35,878 nt of DNA from contig RPFO01001023.1 in NCBI GenBank assembly GCA_009746045.1, positions 1 to 35,878 on the forward strand. Reading direction: 5' to 3'. Source of the DNA: Mesostigma viride (lineage: Eukaryota > Streptophyta > Mesostigmatophyceae > Mesostigmatales > Mesostigmataceae). The position numbers were made by a program, and so were the translations under genes. Positions 1 to 10,009 of this stretch are shown piece by piece. Positions within the stretch are counted from its first letter, which is position 1, and each line of letters starts with the position of its first letter. The notes under the pieces were generated by a model that worked only from the letters and a program-made list of their open reading frames with translations, did no database searches and had not been told where the DNA came from.

Positions 1-1
1 T

Positions 2-111
2 GAAGGCAGCAGAAGCTGGACTACCTCAGACACGCGCAGGCTCCAAGGGCGCCCTTTGCCGCAATTCGTGATTGACGCGATATGTGGACGCGTGGATGCG
101 ATGATGAGTCG
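2..111 (+). pseudogene. Truncated fragment of the gene B transposase-like coding sequence
   Basis: This stretch matches 17971-18083 inside the large exon of gene B almost base for base. It differs by one substitution near its start and three small indels (two bases lost near 48, one gained near 82, two lost near 100). The indels break the reading frame and the similarity stops abruptly at both edges, so it is a relic. It shows that gene B belongs to a family with more than one copy in this genome. The left edge is cut by the window, so more of the relic may lie outside. Confidence 0.85.
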
Positions 112-300
112 AATCTTTCTTGGACATATTTTGGGATTTTTGGATTTGGTATGAGCGGCTAAATGTACGGTCAAAGTACAGGTGGTTAAGGGGTGGGTTT
201 TACCGGATTAGGTAACATTTGCACGGCTTCAAATGTGATCCTAAATGCACCATTGGCAAACATGGTTTCTGGACATGGTCAATATCATTCATATGTATTG

Positions 301-327
301 GGCAAGCATGATATGATCATGCTTGCC
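301..327. repeat. Perfect 12-bp inverted repeat with 3-bp loop
   Basis: Arms GGCAAGCATGAT and ATCATGCTTGCC flank the loop ATG. All 12 base pairs match. It lies in non-coding AT-rich DNA and is unrelated to the GGTCT...CTGCAG palindrome family. It could be a cruciform or a transposon footprint; function is unknown. Confidence 0.8.
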
Positions 328-730
328 AAAGATGTCGTCTCTTTTCATATTTCACACATATATTATCGGCCTCCGCGTGCCATGCTTCCACGTTTGTTGT
401 CTCTTTTCATATATTGTAAATATGATCAATAAAATTCCAAACATGACCATGTTGGAGACTTCAAGTGGAGCATCATGATTACTGTTTTCACTATTACGTA
501 ACCCATGGTTCATGTTAACATGGCATAATGAGCAATCCTATTGACCCCATGACTAATGGTGAAGTTAATAAAGTTACATCGTGGCACGTCACTATAGCAT
601 CAAGTTGCATCATTGTGCATCACGTAGTTTAGCACTGAGTTTGCATGCCAACACCAGGTACACTAAATAAATTAAAACGGGTGGTCCCACGCGGAATGGG
701 GTCATTTTTGGCGCATTTTGCAAGAAAAAA

Positions 731-751
731 ACGCTAGTTTCAATCGTCCGA
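731..751 (+). repeat. Left member of a 21-bp inverted repeat pair
   Basis: The sequence starting ACGCTAGTTTCAATCG is repeated in inverted orientation at 35858-35878 with 20 of 21 positions identical. Weaker similarity continues inward: both sides carry an AATTTGGC..CCGA..CG block within the next ~60 bp. It could be the terminal inverted repeat of a large element or two scattered copies of one small repeat. Confidence 0.5.
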
Positions 752-972
752 TATCTTTTTTTCGCGCGAATTTGGCGTCCGATCGCGTATTTTCGAGCTA
801 ATTTGGTGTCATAATGCTTAATTCATGTCAATTTGAGCGTACATTCCACATCGAGAGGCTTGAAAGTTAGTAATTCATGTAAATTTTACGTGGAGAGACT
901 CGACATCATCCTAACCTTTGTATTAACCATAGGACGAGCATTGCCAGCGCATGTCCAAGTGCTAACTTTCCC

Positions 973-1569
973 TCACACTTTCGAGGGCCTCTTCCGTAAT
1001 TTCGCTTCCGCGATCTGCTGTTCCGTTTTCGAGTTCCTCCTCTTCTTATCGATCTCCTTTGCAGGCGCCCAGACTTCCACATCCTTCCAGCTCTTGCCAT
1101 CCGTCAGCTTTACCACCTTCATCGCGTAGTCCAGCGGCATCCACCACAACTTGTTCTTCAACTTCCCTCCCTTCTCCCCCTCAGCGAAAAACTTAAATGC
1201 GACGTCCCTCCACTTGGTGTCGTATCCAGACACCTGCCCATAAAGCATGACGTCTTCTAGCTTGGCATACATTGGCGTAGCCGTATCCTTGTTCCCTGCT
1301 TGCATAATGGCTAAAGTCCACCCATCACACCAAAAGGCCTCTGGTGCTCCGAACCCCATTTCCCCGTCCATAAGTCTCATTTCCAACGTGGGCTTGTCAT
1401 CATCCTCATCGCCCGCCTGACTGTCTTCCGCCCCCTTAGGCTCCTCCCGTCCGGAAGTGTCAGCATGTACAGCCGCTGGTCCGAAGCCCACCGCCACATT
1501 AGCCAAGCGAAGTAACTGCTCCACATCCTCATTACCTGCGAGCAAACCGATCATGCCATCAACGCATGA
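973..1569 (-). CDS. Gene A last exon: C-terminal domain
   Basis: The exon has 199 codons including a TGA stop at 973-975. The acceptor is GATTTTAG|TCATGC, preceded by a perfect TACTAAC branch-point sequence, so the 57-bp intron (1570-1626) is well supported. The protein has an acidic segment (AGDEDDDK) and then an ordered C-terminus rich in aromatics (MGFGAPEAFWCDGWTLAIMQ, YDTKWRDVAFKFFAEGEK, KLWWMPLDYAMKVVKL, KSWKDVEVWAPAK). It ends in a basic tail. No family is recognised. Confidence 0.6.
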   Translation of the reverse strand, partial: SCVDGMIGLLAGNEDVEQLLRLANVAVGFGPAAVHADTSGREEPKGAEDSQAGDEDDDKPTLEMRLMDGEMGFGAPEAFWCDGWTLAIMQAGNKDTATPMYAKLEDVMLYGQVSGYDTKWRDVAFKFFAEGEKGGKLKNKLWWMPLDYAMKVVKLTDGKSWKDVEVWAPAKEIDKKRRNSKTEQQIAEAKLRKRPSKV

Positions 1570-4500
1570 CTAAAATCGAGTTAGTAGAAATCGGACTGCC
1601 AACCGTGAAAAATCAAAACACTCTACATACCAGAATTCACTCGCAGATTTTTTCTTACCCTTTTTGGCCTTTTCCTTCGACCTCTGCTCGCAGGTAGACC
1701 CCGTCTGGGGGTGGGGGGCAGGCGCCGGGGCGGGTTTGGCGGGCTCGGCAACCTTGGCAGTCTTCGCGGTCTTGGGTAACTTCTTGGAAGCAACGCGCTC
1801 CTTTCCCCCGTCCTCCTCCTCTCCGCCGCCATCCTCCTCCTCCTTCTCCTCCTCATCGTCCGAATCTGAAAGCACAACTGCTTTTCGACGCCGTTTCTGA
1901 GGCAGGGCAGGCTTGGGAGGCTTCCCCACCTTGGCCGATTTCTTGGAAGCAACGTGCTCCGCAGCCTTCCCACCCTTGGCGGATTTCTTGGTAGCAACGT
2001 GCTGCTCCTCCTCCTCCTCCTCCTCCTCCTCCCCCTCCTCCTCCTCAGCATCGTCGTCCTCCTCCTCCTCCTCCTCCTCAGCATCGTCGTCCGAATCAGC
2101 CACTGCCACAACTGGCTTACGAAGCTGCTTCTTCGGTACCTGAGAAATGGCCAGAGTCGGCGGGGGAACCCGAAGCTGCTTCTTCGGTACCTGAGAACTG
2201 GGCAGAGGCGCCGGGGTGGGCAGAGTCGCCGGGGGAACCCGAAGCTGCTTCTTCGGAACCTGAAAAACGGGCTGCGACGCGGCAGGCTTGGAAGGCCCAC
2301 CTCCATCATCCTCAACAAGTGACACGACTGCCCGTCGAGTCACTTGAGAAGCGGGCTTCTTCGCCGCAGGCGGATCCGAATCACCTTCAGGCCCCGTCCT
2401 CTGTTCGGCCTGCTGCGTTCTGACCTCGACGGGGGTCTCTCCGCGGTTAGACCCTCCTGCCGGACCTCCATCCCCTCCATCCCCTCCCTCCAACAACTGT
2501 TGGTCATCCCTCTCCACCACGGCGGACGATCCCCCAGCTTCGTGGGAAGCTTTTCGCTTCTTCGCCCTTCCGAGCCTAGGCCCCCCATCACCTTCCCCCT
2601 GTTCAAGCCGCTCCCACAATTCACTCCCTTTCCCGATCCTTTCCACTATCTCTTGAAACCCCTTAATCTCCGTCTCGGTACCAAACACGATCACCATCGG
2701 TTCGAACCTGGAGAAAAAGTCGTGGGCGCAAGCCTTCAGCACATTATCGTACATCCCGCCCGGTTGGGGAATGTCCGAAGCTGTCGGGCAAGGACCGAAC
2801 GCCCACCACCCTCTCTGAAAGTTACTCCACTTATCACCCCAAATGTTCGCCAAGTTCAGCAGGCTCAGGCACGGAAGGGACCTGCCCAAGGGAAAGGGGC
2901 GGGCTGAAGCTGAGGCAACCTCGCCTGCCACCTGCTTGACGAGCGACTTGTCATCATCATCACCGTCTAGCCTGACAGCAAAACCAGACCCGGCGACGGC
3001 CCCAGTCCACACTCTGCCACTCATACTTCACGTCCCACTCCTCCTCCTCCTTCTTCGCCTCCGTCTCCTTCCCCTTCCCCTTCCCCTTCTCCAGCCCCTT
3101 CACCGGCCCCTTCATCGCCGCCTCCTTCACCCCCCTTCGAGTAATCCAACTTTTGGAGCGTACTTCCTGAACGCTTCCGGAGCCAAAAGTGCCAAACCCA
3201 CCGTCTTGTCCTCGCTCTCTTTTAGCAGAATCTCCTGAAAGTCGATCTTGCCATTACTGATATCCTTTCTCGGAATCCTCAGATGTGCGGCGTGTTTTTT
3301 GGCTTTAAGAAGGTAGGCGATGTTCCTCGTTATGATGACGGCCACATCCCAAAATTCCCGGTATCTGGCCACAATCTCCTTCCTGCCGACCGGCCGAGCG
3401 AGAGGATGGAGATTGAAGACGAGTTCGAAAATATGAGACGCCACAAACTCCTTGCCATTTGCGTCCTTGCATTGCGCTTCCAGCGTCACATCCTCCTTGA
3501 ATCTGGCGCAAATGGTCAGCCGCAGGCACTCCAGCACATCCTTGGCGATCTCCACCAACTTGGTGAGCTTTTCCGGTCCAACCTGGCAGCTCATGATGCA
3601 ATCGATCACGGCGTCCATCATAGGAAGGCTGGCCAAGTTCCTGAAAGAAGTCCAAGAGACCTTCTGGCCTTTCTTCTCCCCCTCTGCATTGGCGAATTTG
3701 CACCTTTGCATCATCACCTCCTCAGGCGCGGGTTTCGTTGAGGCAGGATCATCAGTCTGCTCCTGTGTCAGACGGAGAAACGTGTTGGCCAGCGTGCGAC
3801 TGTAAGCGGAATGCACTGAAGCAATGCTGTGGGCCGGCTTTTTCTTTCCTTCTGCTTCCTCCTCGTGTACATCCACCGCTGCCGGCTCCACATTCCCTTC
3901 CCTTCCCCCCGCTTGCCGCATAGCCGGGAGGATGTACGTGAGCAGATTGGTGTAGTGGCCATCCGCAATATAGTGGCCCTTCCCACGCGTGACTTTGCCG
4001 TATAGATATAGCTTGTTGTAGTTCCACACGTCAAGCAACGCCTGGCCCAGCGTACGATCCGCCACGGCTAAGTCCTCCGAATTCGCCCCCTTGGCGATGT
4101 CGAACAGCTTCTCCAGCTTGCCGGTCAGCACCGCCTGCGACATCAATTAACATCGAGCGAGCAACGACAAAACTCAGTCATAAAAGGCGAGGGGTATAGC
4201 TGCGGATAGACCCTAACAAAATTCGAAAAAGAAACGGCCGACAATACGCAACGAAAATTCCAACAAAAAAAAGGAGAGGGTCTAGCTGCAGCGAGACCCT
4301 CGCAAAAAACTTGAAGCGCACACAAAAAACAACCACGAAAATTCCGAGGGTCTACCCGCAGCTAGACCCTGCCAAAATAGATAGCTTACATCTTCTTTTG
4401 CCTTAGGTAGATTTCGCAGCTCACTCCACGACGGGAGCAGGTCGCCACCCTTGAGAAGAATGACGTTCGTACCCATGTAACCACCACGGAATTTCCGCAA

Positions 4501-7500
4501 CAGGTCCTGGAAGGCGTGCTCCGCCTCCTTAGGAGTATTTGCGAAATTGGACTCCGCCCCACCCTCGCACATCATTGCCCGAACCTCTCCCCACCCGCCA
4601 TCCGGCCCCCTGAGAAACGACTTTAACCCCTTAAAGTAGTGGTTCCCATCCACCACCGCGTACCGGAGAACCAGATACGGTACCGGTACCCGTTCCTCAA
4701 AAAATTTCGGATCGTAGGACTTCATCGCAGTATTGCACAGCAGGTTGAAAACTTGCCGACTGCCCTCGATCTCCTGAGGCAAAACTGCTTCCACCTCGTC
4801 CACCCTGGCGTAGGTACGCCACTCAAGTCCTCTCGCGAGGAAAGAGGTGGTGGACTCCGTGTTAAGCCACACGTCGACTTCAGTATCCGAAAGGGGCCGG
4901 AAGTACCTGGACCCCACATCCTCCGCGTCAATCTTGGCGCCGTGGTGATGCTTCAGCCACTTGACGAAATCCGGCATGCACAAGATTTGCTTGTCGAACA
5001 GGTCAGGTTGAGATTCGGCAAGCGCCTGGAAAGGGAACTGCCAGACCGGGACAACAACCTTGAAGTGCAAGGCGTTGTCCCGCGCATTGAGGAGAATGCG
5101 GCCGTTCTCCTTAATGGTTTCAAGGTTTAAACGCCGCTGCCTCAAAGCCTCTGGCAAAATAAGCGCGTTGACCGTCTGGATCCGCATACTGAAACATCCG
5201 GTCTGCTGAAAATCGGCCGGCCGAATCCAACGCGTTTCCCTGAGAGTATTGGCCTTCCGGATGTTCTGGTCCCTGACCTCCTTGTTCGAGTCGACCTTTT
5301 TCGAAGGCTTCCAGCTTTCAATGATAGGGTCGGTGTCCGGGTTCCCACTGCTCGTGAGCACCCCCTCCTTAAAAAGCTTGTTGAGTGACCGGAGCAGCTC
5401 AAGAAAGGGGGAGAACTCGGGCCAGTTTGGCAGGTCATCGACGTCCGCCATCCGCCTACTCGAGCAGTACTTGAGCATATCCTTCACCAGCGCGAACACG
5501 GCGTCATGACCAGGTAACTTCTTCTCCACCGTGGCGTCTTCGTCCCCCCCGTCATCCTGAAGTAAAAAATCGAAAAGGACCGCAGGATTTGCTCAAGTCA
5601 GTAATCTTTAGGCCGACCACGACATCCTGTTCAGGGACGAACAAAGTTCTGTTGGAATAGTACCTTACTGACACTAAACACCAAGTCCCGCAGCCGGTCA
5701 GCGTCTACCCGCAGCGAGAGGTCTAAATTTTCACAACAATCGTACCTGTCCAGTTTTCTGCTGCTTCTTGGCCTCCTTAGCCTTCTCCTTCTCCGCCTTC
5801 TTCGCCTCCTTCTCCGCCGCCTTCGCCTCCGCGTTCTTCTTACTGTTGGCCTTTGCCACCGCATTCAGCGCCCTTTTTCCCTCAGCGGCCCGACGACGAA
5901 AATCAGCCTTCATGAATTTCTCGATCTTGTCAACCTTTGCCTCTGAGTACTCCTTAGGCTGCCACTTGAAATTCTTGGTGGCTTTCGACTTCACCAGATT
6001 TGCGAATTCATATGCCAATTCACTCTTAAAGGTAGCGTCACCCAACACCTCCGTATCGAAATCGGCATCGACTTCCGCCTCAAGTCGTGTCAGGTACTTG
6101 CGAAACTCGGACCCCGCAGGTCCCTCCGAATCGACGCCATCGGGCGGAGACTTAAGCATGATCAGGCCAACAGCAATAATATGATCCTTCGCAACCTTCT
6201 TGCGGGAATCCAGCTTTTCCCTTTCATGCTCAGTCAATGGAGGCTTCGCCGCCTTCCCCCCCGCAGTACCCCCAGCGACAGCCCCCGCCTGCATGACAAA
6301 AAAAAACGAACAAGAAGGGACTTGACCTCAGTTCGATTGTTGCACCATCGTCTCTCTGCGGAGATACCCCTCAGCACGAAAAAAATCACACGAACTCGCG
6401 GCGGATGAACGTACCTGCACAGCCACTTCTCCCTCAGCGTCTCCCCCATCCTCATCTCCTCCAGCGTTTTCATCCCCCCCATCCTCATCTCCTCCAGCGT
6501 TTTCTTCCTCTCCGGCAGCGCCTGCTGAGGCCAAACCCCCCGCCTGTCAACACCGAATACGACAGCTCATTGGAAATCAAAATTAGTCGATATTTGTATA
6601 TTTCGCATAATGCGCTCACTAAAACTTCAGGCGAAATGCAGACATCCGGATATCGTTTAATGCTTACCATTTCCATCTCGAGTCCAGACCAAATACCAGC
6701 ACTGTCAACAGCCATCGCCGCAGCCGCCCCCTGAAAAAAGACAACAGATTGGTTGGGGGCACCGTTGAAATTAGCCGAACATGTCAGTCTCAATAAAAGG
6801 GTGAGGGTCTACCTGCAGCTAGACCCCATGTAAGATGCTCGTGGAAACTCGACGGACAAGCACCCACCTTATCAACCAAGTCTGACAAATTAGGTAAATC
6901 CTCCGATACGTCCCCTGGCATGGAGCCCCCCTGCATGATATGACAGGACAAACCATGAAGGTTGGTCAGCATATAGAGCCCTATTCAGGGAATGGAAACA
7001 ACCCAAATCGATAAACGATATCGGCAAGTTAACGTACCGAAACGTAGAACTTCCACCTCCTCAAAATCTTCCCCAAAGGCCATATCGGCACTTGATGGGC
7101 TCTCTCCTTTTCCAGTTGCCGCCTCAATTCCGCCTCGAAGAACAACTCGAGGGACTGCCAATGGCCTCCCGCCTCTAAATCAGACCACTCCGTGTCTGTC
7201 TTGGTTCGGATACTCTGGAGACAATCAACCAACGAGATTTGATCCAACCATTCCTGGACGACTTCCCGGTATGGCTTATATGTCTGAATAACATGGAAGT
7301 CCTCCCGGTGCCGGAAACTTTGGATCACCTGTCCAGCCCAATCCAAAAAGAAAGCGACCGCTTCCCGCGAAAGGCTGGCGTCCGGGCTGACAAGAAAGTC
7401 AGTCCGCCACTTAACAAAAGATTGCAGTAAGTGGTCTCTTGCCATGTCCAAATGCGCGATCACTTCATGTGCGCGCTCCTCCAATCCTCCTACGTCATTC

Positions 7501-9460
7501 ATTCTTCCCGGCACAATTACGATAAGTCACTGTTGGACGTGTCAACAAATCCTTGCCTGACAATATCAAACACTTCATCTTCCGACAGTGAAGCCCTCGA
7601 ATCCGCTCTCATATCTCCAGTCATGAGTTTAAAGAGCTGATGCAACGCAGTGGTTTTCAAGGTTTCCATATAGGAAGCCTCGATGCATGTGAAGCCAATG
7701 TGGACCTCGAACTTTTCAACCTCATCAAAGAGCGTCGACCATATTAAAGCACGACGGGGAAAGTAACGTCCGACATCCTCCTTCAGATTAAGGATGCACG
7801 ACTGCGCGATCTTCAAAACCTCATACATGTCGTCACCAACGACCCTCTTCCCATGAATGGCTCGCTGTGTGGCTCGAACAATGCAAGACGGCCCAGCGGT
7901 CGTTCTTCCAAATTATTCTGCTGACTGGACGGTCCACGACGACACCGGACTTCTCTGCAAACGCTATCTCGGCCGAAAGAAAGCGGATCAAGCCTCTCAA
8001 GCCCTTTTCGGCTTTACGACTCACCCCAGACTCAGACTCAGCCTGAGCCAGGTACTGTTTCAGAATGGCCAGCGTGTCGGGCTGCAGACAACAAGAGTAA
8101 AAAAAAGGCCACACATCGTCGTCGTCAACAACCTTAACTCCTAGGTCAACGTCTCTCCGCAGCTAGACCCTTACGATCAATGTATGACATAAAATCCCAC
8201 CCTTTCTACGATACACACACGCCGTTCAAGCCATCTGAAAAATGTACGTCTCACATTAATAAACATACCTGATAATCGACTGAAAATCCTTCGTGAAGAA
8301 GGGGTGGGCTCCCGTTCTCGTCCTTCTCCCCCTCAACTGCCTTCGCAGCCTCCTCCTCCTTCCTCGCAGCCTCCTCCTCCATCTTCCTCGCGGCCTCTTC
8401 CGCCTTCATCCTCTCCTGTCGCATCTGCAAAAAAAGAGCGGCCTCCTCCGCAAGAATTCCTTCGCTGCCGCCTCCGTCTTCTTCTTCGCCTCCTCCTTCT
8501 GCTTCGCCACCAGGATCCTGTGCTCCTTCTCCTGGGCAGCCTTTTTCTCCTTGTACTCCCTCTCCTCCTCCTCCCTCTCCGCCTTCTCCAGCCTCTCCTT
8601 CTCCTCCCTCTCCACCCTCTCCCTCTCCGCCTTCTCGATGGCCTCCCTCTCCGCCTTCTCCTTCTCCTTGTCCTTCTTGTCGAGAGCCGCGTATTCGTCA
8701 GCAAAGCTTGCGGCCATTGCTAACAAATCGGACAACCGCTTCTGACGCGACTCCCGAACCGGCGATTCCGGGTCTTCAGGCCTCCCGTTAGTCTGATCGC
8801 GCTCGTCCTCCTCAACAAGCTCACTGATAGACTTCCTCAGCTTCCTGAGCTCTTTGGTGCGGTCGTCTTCCTCTACCCACTCGGCCGCAGGCTTACGCTT
8901 AGAACTGGAATGCTTGGGGGACGGCGAGCGGGACGCAGCAGCGGGGGACTTGGGTGGCGGCGAGCGGGACTTGGGGGAAGCAGAGCGGGACGGCGAGCGG
9001 GACGCAGTTGCGGGGTTCTTGGTTGACGGCGAGGGGGACTTGCGAGAAGGAGAGCGGGACGCGGTAGCGGGGGGAACTTTGGGCGGAGAGGGGGACTTGC
9101 GGTTCGGCGAACGGGTCGCAGTTGCGGGGGACTTGGGGGACTTGCGGGGCGGCGAGCGGGACGCAGTAGCTCCGGCCGACTTGGGGGGCGGCGATGGAGA
9201 CTTACGGGGCGGAGAGCGGGACGGAGCGCGAGACGCAGCAGCGAGAGGGTTGGGGGGTATAATTCTGTCCAACTCGCTGGGGGGCAAGTTGGACTTGGAG
9301 GGCGAGGGGACTCGGTGGGGGGGGACCTCGCAAGATCTTTTACGGGACCGAACTGCAACGGAGGAAACTCCTCCGTTGCCGTTCGGTCCGGCGAGGTGTT
9401 CGACGTCATCTTGGGTGAAACGGGAGTGGCCTTGACAGAATCGGAATAGGAGGACGACAT
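973..9460 (-). CDS. Gene A: large multi-exon gene of unknown function
   Basis: This is a chain of at least ten exons joined by GT-AG introns: 9460-8269, 8081-7038, 6930-6868, 6730-6668, 6543-6415, 6288-5746, 5556-4390, 4134-3027, 2971-1627 and 1569-973. Nearly all junctions are phase 0, and exon lengths agree with the phases once homopolymer indels are allowed for. The product would be about 2,400 residues. It has a KSP/SR-rich N-terminus, a charged coiled coil, helical segments, a ~390-residue globular block, acidic and lysine-rich tracts, and a C-terminal domain with a conserved-looking WW/WKDVEVW region. I recognise no catalytic domain. Basic and acidic low-complexity tracts suggest a nuclear protein (inference). 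The first ATG at 9460 directly follows an acceptor-like TTCTGCAG, so an upstream exon is possible. Breaks near 9320, 8457, 7915, 7515 and 3130 could be sequencing errors or decay. A split into two genes near 7510 is also possible. Confidence 0.6.
1627..2971 (-). CDS. Gene A exon 9: disordered, acidic and basic repeat region
   Basis: A short ordered N-terminus (around YDNVLKACAHDFFSRFEPMVIVFGTETEIKGF) is followed by ~300 residues of low complexity. This includes three copies of QVPKKQLR, three of V-A-(S/T)-K-K-(S/L), two SDSDD-type sites resembling casein kinase 2 targets, and two pure Glu/Asp runs encoded by GAG/GAT repeats near 1990-2095. Alternating acidic and KK/RR patches suggest a nuclear or chromatin-associated protein (inference). 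The in-frame donor is TAT|GTAGAG (1626). The stronger-looking GTATGT four bases upstream would lead to an early stop. Confidence 0.55.
3027..4134 (-). CDS. Gene A exon 8: helical domain with lysine-rich tail
   Basis: The exon starts after acceptor TCGCAG|GCGGTG. It encodes a largely helical domain (LEKLFDIAKGANSEDL, GQALLDVWNYNKLYLYGK, ASHIFELVFNLHPLAR, EFWDVAVIITRNIAYLLK). The frame closes at a run of six C (plus strand 3130-3135). One more base there would continue into a K/G/E-rich tail that ends at an AA|GTATGAG donor. The exon length (1,108 nt plus one missing base) then agrees exactly with the phase of the next exon. The next intron would be only 55 bp (2972-3026, acceptor TGTCAG|GCTAG). 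Confidence 0.55.
4191..4370. repeat. Three CTGCAG-centred palindromes in a gene A intron
   Basis: Copies lie at 4191-4214, 4276-4301 and 4346-4370. The full form is GAGGGTCTAGCTGCAGCGAG followed by ACCCTC: a near-perfect inverted repeat with outer arms AGGGTCT/AGACCCT and a CTGCAG centre. In the first and third copies the centre has degenerated to CTGCGG or CCGCAG. All three lie inside the 255-bp intron 4135-4389. Confidence 0.9.
4390..5556 (-). CDS. Gene A exon 7: ~390-residue globular block
   Basis: This is the longest uninterrupted frame of the gene (389 codons, no shifts), starting after acceptor CTTCAG|GATGAC and ending at donor GAAGAT|GTAAGC. Its composition is that of an ordered protein, with scattered Trp, Cys and His (RETRWIRPADFQQTGCFSMR, FVKWLKHHHGAK, RYFRPLSDTEVDVWLN, LVLRYAVVDGNHYF). 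I recognise no domain. The intron downstream (4135-4389, 255 bp) contains three palindrome copies in 180 bp. A profile search with this exon is the best route to gene A's identity. Confidence 0.65.
5701..5724. repeat. Diverged palindrome copy in gene A intron
   Basis: GCGTCTACCCGCAGCGAGAG plus GTCT: same family, with centre CCGCAG. It lies in intron 5557-5745. Confidence 0.7.
5746..6288 (-). CDS. Gene A exon 6: helical domain plus lysine/alanine coiled coil
   Basis: The exon has 181 codons, phase 0 at both ends, with acceptor ATGCAG|GCGGGG and donor GGACAG|GTACG. The first two thirds look globular and helical, including a segment around ELAYEFANLVKSK and NFKWQPKEYSEAKVDKIEKF. The last ~45 residues are a K/A/E-rich coiled coil ending KKQQKTGQ. 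No family is recognised. The following intron (5557-5745) contains a diverged CTGCAG palindrome at 5701-5724. Confidence 0.6.
6415..6543 (-). CDS. Gene A exon 5: acidic glycine-rich repeat
   Basis: This 129-bp phase-0 exon lies between acceptor TTGACAG|GCGGGG and donor GTGCAG|GTACG. It encodes a Gly/Glu/Asp repeat with two tandem units of NAGGDEDGGD, and is probably a disordered linker. The frame continues directly into exon 6. Confidence 0.5.
6668..6930 (-). CDS. Gene A exons 3 and 4: two 63-bp micro-exons
   Basis: Two small exons, 6930-6868 and 6730-6668, are each exactly 63 bp (21 codons) and phase 0 on both sides. Their acceptors are CATGCAG|GGGGG and TTTTCAG|GGGGC; their donors are AAG|GTGGGT and ATG|GTAAGC. 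They encode GGSMPGDVSEDLPNLSDLVDK and a GAAAAMAVDSAG... segment. The intron between them (6731-6867) carries one copy of the CTGCAG palindrome (6803-6827). Either could be skipped without changing the frame. Confidence 0.5.
6803..6827. repeat. Palindrome copy in gene A intron
   Basis: GGGTCTACCTGCAGCTAGAC plus CCC, in intron 6731-6867. The outer arms are intact. Confidence 0.85.
7038..8081 (-). CDS. Gene A exon 2: helical segment with two compensating frame changes
   Basis: The acceptor is CTGCAG|CCCGAC at 8081. The exon ends at a GTACGT donor (7037) after the residues KFYVS. Its length is 1,044 nt (348 codons), and both ends are phase 0. The frame nevertheless shifts near 7915 and shifts back near 7515, so about 400 nt in the middle are read in another frame. 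All three segments look protein-like (for example LKQYLAQAESESG, YEVLKIAQSCILNLK, VIQSFRHREDF). Neither shift sits in a clear homopolymer. Alternatives are paired assembly errors, real decay, or a gene boundary at the TAA near 7517 with a new start at 7502. No domain is recognised. Confidence 0.45.
8151..8171. repeat. Diverged palindrome copy in gene A intron
   Basis: GTCTCTCCGCAGCTAGACCC, in intron 8082-8268. The centre is CCGCAG and the left arm has lost its outer G residues. Confidence 0.7.
8269..9460 (-). CDS. Gene A exon 1: KSP/SR-repeat and coiled-coil N-terminus
   Basis: Translation opens MSSSYSDSVKATPVSPK and then runs through about 15 repeats of SRSPxRKSP type (9250-8890). These resemble the arginine-serine and KSP low-complexity tails of nuclear or cytoskeletal proteins. 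A long E/K/R-rich stretch with heptad character follows (about 8870-8300). The reading frame changes at a run of eight G (plus strand 9317-9324), where one extra base restores continuity, and again near 8457. The exon ends at a strong donor CAG|GTATGT (8269/8268). The repeats make indel errors likely. Confidence 0.6.
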
Positions 9461-9535
9461 CTGCAGAACAATATCAAAAAAGCAAGTTTCACAAATGTCA
9501 TTCAGAATCTGAATCGCCGGCAGAAAAACGATGGG

Positions 9536-10002
9536 GAGGGTCTCGCTGCAGCTAGACCCTTTCGTGGATTCTAAAAGGGACATTTAGTTTAATGCAAAAC
9601 TTTGGCGTCTCGCTGCAGCGAGACCCTCACTTCAAGCAAAAACAAATCATTTTTAGGGTGAGCGAAAACAAGCAACCTCCCATCATGCAAACATAAAAAA
9701 GTATACATTCCTTGGGGTCTCGCTGCAGCGAGACCCTAACGTCAAACAAAAACAAATAATTTTTAGGGTGAGCGAAGAAAGCCCCCTCCCATCTTGCAAA
9801 CATTAAAAGTCGACATTCGTAGGGGTCTCGCTGCAGCGAGACCCTAACACCGATACAAAAACAAATCATTTTAAGGGTGAGAAAAGAAAGACCCCCCATC
9901 ATGAAAACATGAAAAATTGACATTCCTTGGGGTCTCGCTGCAGCGAGACCCTTACGTCAATACAAAAACAAAATTCCGAGGGTCTACCCGCAGCGAGACC
10001 CT
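9536..10002. repeat. Tandem ~108-bp units, each with the 20-24-bp palindrome
   Basis: Palindromes occur at 9536-9560, 9604-9628, 9714-9737, 9821-9845, 9929-9952 and 9978-10002. From 9604 to 9952 the spacing is 107-110 bp, and the DNA between is also repeated (AAAACAAAT.ATTTTTAGGGTGAG, then CCCTCCCAT..TGCAAACAT, then GACATTC). The best copies contain GGTCTCGCTGCAGCGAGACC, a perfect 20-bp palindrome. The array lies between gene A's first visible exon and the minisatellite and could be part of a long 5' intron of gene A. I see no convincing coding sequence. Confidence 0.9.
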
Positions 10003-10009
10003 TACGACC

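Larger units (their letters stand above)
112..972. other. AT-rich non-coding interval
   Basis: I find no convincing coding sequence here: the only long reading frame (193-432) has no recognisable features. The interval holds a perfect hairpin (301-327), an inverted-repeat end (731-751) and the 3' flank of gene A, whose stop codon is at 973-975 on the minus strand. Confidence 0.6.

Noticed and set aside
193-432. 79-codon frame in the left flank
   Set aside because: AT-rich non-coding DNA with a hairpin in the middle; no splice context or recognisable motif.
9627-9923. 98-codon minus-strand frame over the 108-bp tandem units
   Set aside because: Internal repeats of the peptide follow the DNA repeat and include the palindrome; best seen as a repeat artefact.
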